A stretch of 14,879 bases of DNA from Gemmatimonadales bacterium (GTDB taxonomy: Bacteria; Gemmatimonadota; Gemmatimonadetes; Gemmatimonadales; GWC2-71-9). The stretch is from positions 1 through 14,879 of the forward strand of contig JACCSZ010000366.1 of NCBI GenBank assembly GCA_013812695.1. Direction: 5' to 3'. A program made the position numbers and the translations under genes. The notes under the pieces were generated by a model. That model was not told the origin of the DNA and did not search any database. It saw nothing but the letters and a program-made list of their open reading frames with translations. Below, piece after piece: positions 10,324 to 14,879 of this stretch. Position 1 is the stretch's first letter, and the number at the start of each line of letters is the position of its first letter.

Positions 10324-10327
<4 letters not shown>
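9626..10327 (-). CDS. lolD: LolD, ATPase of the lipoprotein-releasing ABC transporter
   Basis: This 233-aa ABC ATPase has Walker A GASGSGKST (42-50), Q-loop Gln94 in FVFQFHHLL, signature LSGGEQQR (146-153), Walker B VVLADEP with Glu171, and switch His204. FQFHHLLREFSALENVMMPL is characteristic of LolD within the MacB/LolD/FtsE group. LolD powers release of lipoproteins from the inner membrane to the periplasmic carrier LolA, together with LolC/E permeases. The ATG at 10327 overlaps the lolC stop as ATGA (10327-10324). The frame stays open far upstream, but that part lies opposite lolC in another frame and has no ABC features. There is no clear Shine-Dalgarno, so it is likely made by coupling with lolC. 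Confidence 0.94.
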
Positions 10328-11628
<1,301 letters not shown>

Positions 11629-13164
11629 CTACCCCTCCGGACGCATGGCGGGAAACAGGATCACATCCCGGATCGACGCCTGATCGGCGACCAGCATCAT
11701 GAGCCGGTCGATGCCGATACCCACGCCGCCCGCCGGCGGCATCCCGTACTCGAGCGCCCGGATGAAGTCGGAGTCGTACGGCTGCGTCTCGTCATTGCCC
11801 GCGGCCTTCTGATGCACCTGGTCCTCGAACCGTCGCCGCTGGTCGTCCGGGTCGTTCAACTCGCTGAACGCGTTGGCAAACTCGCGCCCGCCCACGAACA
11901 GCTCGAACCGCTCGGTGAGCGCGGGGTCGGAGCGATGTTCCTTCGCCAGCGGCGACAGCGGCTTCGGATAGTCGAGGACGAAGGTCGGCTGCACCAGGTC
12001 GGGCTCGAGCACGACTTTGAACACCTCGTCCTGCAGCCGGCCGCCGCTGAGCTGGGCCGCCTGTTCGGGATCGACGCGCCGGCTCCGAAGCAGCGTACGC
12101 ATCTGCTCGTCCGTGGCGGTGCGGAGATCGATCTCGGACCGCGCGCGGACGCCCTCGATGAACTGCACCCGCGCGAATGGCGGCGTGAAGTCGAGGGTCG
12201 TGCCGTGACGCTCGAGCCGAAGCGTGCCGAGGCAATGCTGGATGACGCCGCTCACCAGCCCTTCCACGAGCGTCATCATGTCGCCGTAGTCGGCATAGGC
12301 CTGGTACGCCTCGAGCATCGTGAACTCGGGGTTGTGCGTGCGATCCATCCCTTCATTCCGGAAGTCGTGCCCGATCTCGTACACCCGCTCGAGGCCGCCG
12401 ACCAGCAGCCGTTTGAGGTACAGCTCGTCGGCGATGCGAAGGTAGAGCGGCATGTCGAGCGCGTTGTGATGGGTGACGAACGGCCGCGCCGCGGCCCCGC
12501 CGTACAGCGGCTGCAGGACCGGGGTCTCGACTTCGAGGAACCCCAGTCCATCCAGGTACCGGCGAATCCAGCTGATCGCTTGGGAGCGCACCCGGAAGAC
12601 TTCGCGGACCTCCGGGTGCACGGCCAGGTCGGCGTAGCGCTGGCGGTAGCGGAGTTCCGGATCCTGCAGGCCGCCGTAGGTGACCGGCCCCTCGGCGCCC
12701 GCCTGGGTCTTCCCGCGCGGCAGCGGCCGGAGCGACTTGGCCAGCAGGGTGAGCGCCTGGGCGCGGACCGTCACCTCGCCCGCCCGGGTCCGGAAGAGTA
12801 CGCCGCTCACGCCGATATGGTCGTCGAGGTCGAGCCGCTCGAGCAGGGCGTAATCCTCCCCGAGCTGGTCGCGGCGGAGGTAGGCCTGGAGGCGGCCCGA
12901 CACGTCCTCGAGGTGCAGGAAGGCGGTCTTGCCCTGCGGCCGCAGGCCGACGATGCGCCCGGCGACGGCCACCGCGGGCCCGTCGTCGCCCATCGCGTCC
13001 TCGTACGCGGCCAGCGCCTGGGTGGCGGTGTGCGACCGCTCGTAGCGATAGGCAAAGGCGGAGACCCCGGCGGCTTCGAGCGCCGCCCGCTTGTCGCGCC
13101 GGGCCGCTTCGACGAACGAACGCTCCGCTTCCCCGACCGCGCCCTCGTTGGGGCCCGTGGTCAC
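11629..13164 (-). CDS. lysS: Lysyl-tRNA synthetase, class II
   Basis: LysRS charges tRNA-Lys with lysine. The 511-aa protein has an N-terminal anticodon-binding OB fold (about 64-146) and a class II catalytic core. Motif 1 spans the helix and strand around YLDGLGFLEVETPVLQP (203-219), followed by GGAAARPFVTHHNALD (222-237). Motif 2 lies at 260-285, including FRNEGMDRTHNPEFTMLE. Motif 3 is GVGIGIDRLMM (480-490). These residues separate LysRS from AspRS and AsnRS. The start is GTG at 13164, overlapping the prfB stop as GTGA, with GGAGG (13178-13174) 9 nt upstream inside the end of prfB. The protein ends 3 bases before the lolC start. prfB-lysS adjacency is common in bacteria. Confidence 0.97.
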   Translation of the reverse strand: MTTGPNEGAVGEAERSFVEAARRDKRAALEAAGVSAFAYRYERSHTATQALAAYEDAMGDDGPAVAVAGRIVGLRPQGKTAFLHLEDVSGRLQAYLRRDQLGEDYALLERLDLDDHIGVSGVLFRTRAGEVTVRAQALTLLAKSLRPLPRGKTQAGAEGPVTYGGLQDPELRYRQRYADLAVHPEVREVFRVRSQAISWIRRYLDGLGFLEVETPVLQPLYGGAAARPFVTHHNALDMPLYLRIADELYLKRLLVGGLERVYEIGHDFRNEGMDRTHNPEFTMLEAYQAYADYGDMMTLVEGLVSGVIQHCLGTLRLERHGTTLDFTPPFARVQFIEGVRARSEIDLRTATDEQMRTLLRSRRVDPEQAAQLSGGRLQDEVFKVVLEPDLVQPTFVLDYPKPLSPLAKEHRSDPALTERFELFVGGREFANAFSELNDPDDQRRRFEDQVHQKAAGNDETQPYDSDFIRALEYGMPPAGGVGIGIDRLMMLVADQASIRDVILFPAMRPEG

Positions 13165-14265
13165 GCGGCCTTGCCTCCAAAGCGCTTGAGGTACGCCTGA
13201 ATGAACGCGTCCAGGTCGCCGTCCATGACGCGCTGCACGTCGCCCACCTTGACCTCGGTGCGGTGGTCGTTGACCATGGTGTACGGCTGGAACACGTAGG
13301 ACCGGATCTGATTACCCCAGGAGTTGTCGGTCTTGGTGGCCTCCACGACCGCCCGCGCCGCTTCCTGCTCCTCCACCCGTTTCTGGTAGATAGCGGCCCG
13401 GAGCATCTTCATGGCCGTTGCCCGGTTCTTGATCTGGCTGCGCTCCTGCTGGCAGGACACCACCGTGTTGGTGGGCAGGTGCGTCAGCCGCACCGCGGAC
13501 GAGGTCTTGTTGACGTGCTGCCCGCCGGCACCCGATGCGCGGAACACGTCCATCTTGATGTCTTCCTCGCGGAGATCGATCTCGATCGTGTCGTCGATGT
13601 CCGGATACACGAAGACCGACGCGAACGACGTGTGGCGCCGCGCCTGGGAGTCGTAGGGCGAGATCCGCACCAGCCGGTGCACGCCCTTCTCGGCCTTGAG
13701 GTAGCCGTAGGCGTATTCGCCCTTGATCAGAATGGAGACCGACTTGATGCCCGCCTCCTCGCCCGGCAGCAGGTCGAGCACCGAGATTTCCAGGCCGCGG
13801 CGCTCCGCCCACCGAACGTACATCCGCATGAGCATCTCCGCCCAGTCCTGCGACTCCGTGCCACCCGCGCCCGGATGGATCGTGAGGAGCGCGTCGCGAT
13901 GGTCGTCCGCTCCCTGGAGCATCGCCTGCAGCTCGAACGCCCCGACCGCGCCGCCCAGCACCTCGGTTTCCCGCGCCACCTCGTCCTGCATCGCGGGATC
14001 CGGGTCGAGCTCCAGCAACTGGGCCATCTCGAGCGCGCCGGTGAGCCGTCCATCCAGGTCTTCCCACGGAGCGACCCACCCCTTGAGCGTCCGGATCTCC
14101 TGCACCGTGGTGCGTGCGCTGTCAGGGTTCGCCCAGAACCCCGCCTCCGCCTGCGACGCCTCGAGGGTTCGCAGCCGGTCCGCCTTGGCCGTCAGGTCAA
14201 AGAAAGTCTCGGAGTTCGACCACGCGATGCCGCAGTTCGGTAAGGCGTTCGACGAGATCGTTCAT
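13161..14265 (-). CDS. prfB: Peptide chain release factor 2, with programmed +1 frameshift
   Basis: RF2 ends translation at UGA and UAA. The gene is in two frames: ATG 14265 opens 22 codons (MNDLVERLTELRHRVVELRD then FL) ending in an in-frame TGA at 14199-14197. Skipping one base (T14199) continues GAC CTG ACG and gives a 367-aa RF2, close to the E. coli length. Visible in the full product are the catalytic GGQ (247-249, in SGAGGQHVNKTSS) and the stop-codon-recognition tripeptide, here Ser-Pro-Tyr (202-204) where most RF2 proteins have Ser-Pro-Phe. HPGAGGTESQDWAEML also fits RF2. A very strong Shine-Dalgarno (AAGGAGGTG) precedes the ATG. Annotation without the frameshift would truncate the N terminus to a GTG at 14105. 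The stop overlaps the lysS start. Confidence 0.96.
14196..14202 (-). promoter_or_regulatory. RF2 programmed +1 frameshift site (CTT TGA C)
   Basis: The coding strand reads CTT TGA C, the classic RF2 autoregulatory slippery core: scarce RF2 gives slow termination at TGA and a +1 slip to GAC. The reading frame closes at this TGA and RF2 homology resumes exactly in the +1 frame. The upstream bases are CTCCGAGACTTT, so the strong AGGGGG element that sits 3 nt before the slip in E. coli is missing; only a weak GAG is present. Confidence 0.95.
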
Positions 14266-14335
14266 GCCACACCTCCTTCGAAGCGAGATACCGGAAAAGT
14301 AAGGTGGAGGAGGCCCGAAGTGAGCGGGTCCGGAC
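14266..14335. other. Intergenic spacer upstream of prfB
   Basis: This 70-nt gap is the largest in the window. It contains the prfB ribosome-binding site and an upstream CCTCC-rich segment that could pair with it. I see no hairpin with a T-tract and no convincing -35/-10 pair, although TATCTC at about 14291-14286 on the coding strand is a weak -10-like match. Whether prfB has its own promoter here cannot be decided by eye. Confidence 0.4.
14269..14277 (-). promoter_or_regulatory. Strong ribosome-binding site of prfB
   Basis: AAGGAGGTG on the coding strand is a near-perfect anti-16S match a few nt before the ATG at 14265. It fixes the start of the short pre-frameshift segment, which would otherwise be easy to miss. 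An upstream GCCTCCT (about 14314-14308) could pair with AGGAGGT over 7 bp including one G-U pair. Confidence 0.8.
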
Positions 14336-14879
14336 TCAGAAGAGCTGGCGTCCGCCCGCGAGGATTTCGTTCAGCGCCTCTTTGAAGTACGGCGTGCTGT
14401 CGGCGACGTCCTTGCCCACCTGATCGGCGTACTCCTCCCAGCTCTTCCTGATTTCGTCCTCGAACAGCTCCTTGAGATTGCCGTCCCGGAGCCCGTCCTG
14501 GCGTTTGCTGGGATGATACACGACCATGTCGGAGATGAGCGCCCTCGCCAGCCGCCGAGCCTTGAGGGCCGGGTCCTGCGAGAGGAACGGGTTGACCGGG
14601 CGCGAGCCGGTAGCACCCGGTGGACGCGGGGATGCCGTGGGTGGGGCCGGCGCTCCGGCTGACGCCGCGGAAGTGGGGCCCGCGGGACCTGCCGCCGCCG
14701 GTGACGACGTAGCAGGGGGTGGCGTCGACGCAAGCGGCATTGCCGCCGGTGGGGTTGCGGGCATGGGTGGACGAGAGACGGCGGGCGCGGCCGGAGCCGC
14801 TGTGGAGCCCGCCGGAGCTCCCGGGCTCGCGGGCCGGGGCGCGGTTGTCGCGACCGCGGGCGGCGAATAGCTGGCGGGC
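14336..14879 (-). CDS. Unnamed protein, Pro/Ala-rich linker plus conserved C-terminal helical domain (5' end outside window)
   Basis: The frame is open to the right edge, so the N terminus is missing; 180 residues are visible. Residues 1 to about 100 are a low-complexity Pro/Ala/Ser/Thr linker. Residues 105-180 form a compact charged domain: LKARRLARALISDMVVYHP, then a segment with DGNLKELFEDEIRKSWEEY and ending FKEALNEILAGGRQLF. From memory, such C-terminal domains occur in proteins with an N-terminal MJ0042-type zinc ribbon and a similar linker in Gemmatimonadota, Myxococcota and related groups; the zinc ribbon, if present, would be outside the window. No signal peptide or membrane segment is visible in this part. 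An internal ATG at 14764 is probably not the start, because the linker continues upstream of it. It ends 70 nt before prfB. Function is unknown. Confidence 0.75.
   Translation of the reverse strand, partial: PASYSPPAVATTAPRPASPGAPAGSTAAPAAPAVSRPPMPATPPAAMPLASTPPPATSSPAAAGPAGPTSAASAGAPAPPTASPRPPGATGSRPVNPFLSQDPALKARRLARALISDMVVYHPSKRQDGLRDGNLKELFEDEIRKSWEEYADQVGKDVADSTPYFKEALNEILAGGRQLF

Noticed and set aside
14036..14265. prfB as a pseudogene or sequencing frameshift
   Set aside because: The in-frame TGA is part of the exact CTT TGA C programmed-frameshift site at the expected position near codon 23-26, and the rest of RF2 is intact.

Overview
The window is high-GC bacterial chromosome from an organism with a lipopolysaccharide-type outer membrane: it carries lipid A genes, BamA, Skp/OmpH and lipoprotein-release (Lol) genes. 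An LpxC-FabZ fusion together with an McsA-McsB-ClpC cassette and a lysS-lolC-lolD run suggests Gemmatimonadota or a related FCB-type lineage. That placement is inference from gene content, since there is no rRNA or other direct marker.

All thirteen genes lie on the minus strand and are read from high to low coordinates. In order of transcription they are: a 5'-truncated Pro/Ala-rich protein (14879-14336), prfB with a programmed +1 frameshift (14265-13161), lysS (13164-11629), lolC (11628-10324), lolD (10327-9626), mcsA (9626-9120), mcsB (9123-8041), clpC (8000-5523), bamA (5465-3084), skp/ompH (3051-2515), lpxD (2510-1476), an lpxC-fabZ fusion (1483-209) and the start of lpxA (212 to the left edge). 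Six junctions overlap by 1-8 nt, one stop codon abuts the next start, and the largest gap is 70 nt. I see no intrinsic terminator with a T-tract anywhere. The layout therefore looks like one long operon or a few overlapping transcription units. No tRNA, rRNA, CRISPR, insertion sequence or long repeat was found, and no gene-free stretch exceeds 70 nt.

Functionally the run joins translation (RF2, LysRS), lipoprotein release from the inner membrane (LolC, LolD), arginine-phosphorylation-directed proteolysis (McsA, McsB, ClpC), outer-membrane protein assembly (BamA, Skp) and the early steps of lipid A synthesis (LpxD, LpxC, LpxA, with FabZ at the branch to fatty acid synthesis). Most genes are ordinary members of known families.

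Four points deserve a second look. The fusion gene has a well-spaced internal ribosome-binding site exactly at the natural FabZ start. The Bacillota-type McsA-McsB-ClpC system sits directly upstream of bamA, and its McsB seems to have lost the arginine of its allosteric phosphoarginine site. A strong hairpin fills the clpC-bamA spacer. Finally, an RF2 frameshift stands at the head of genes whose overlapping junctions mostly end in the RF2-specific codon TGA.
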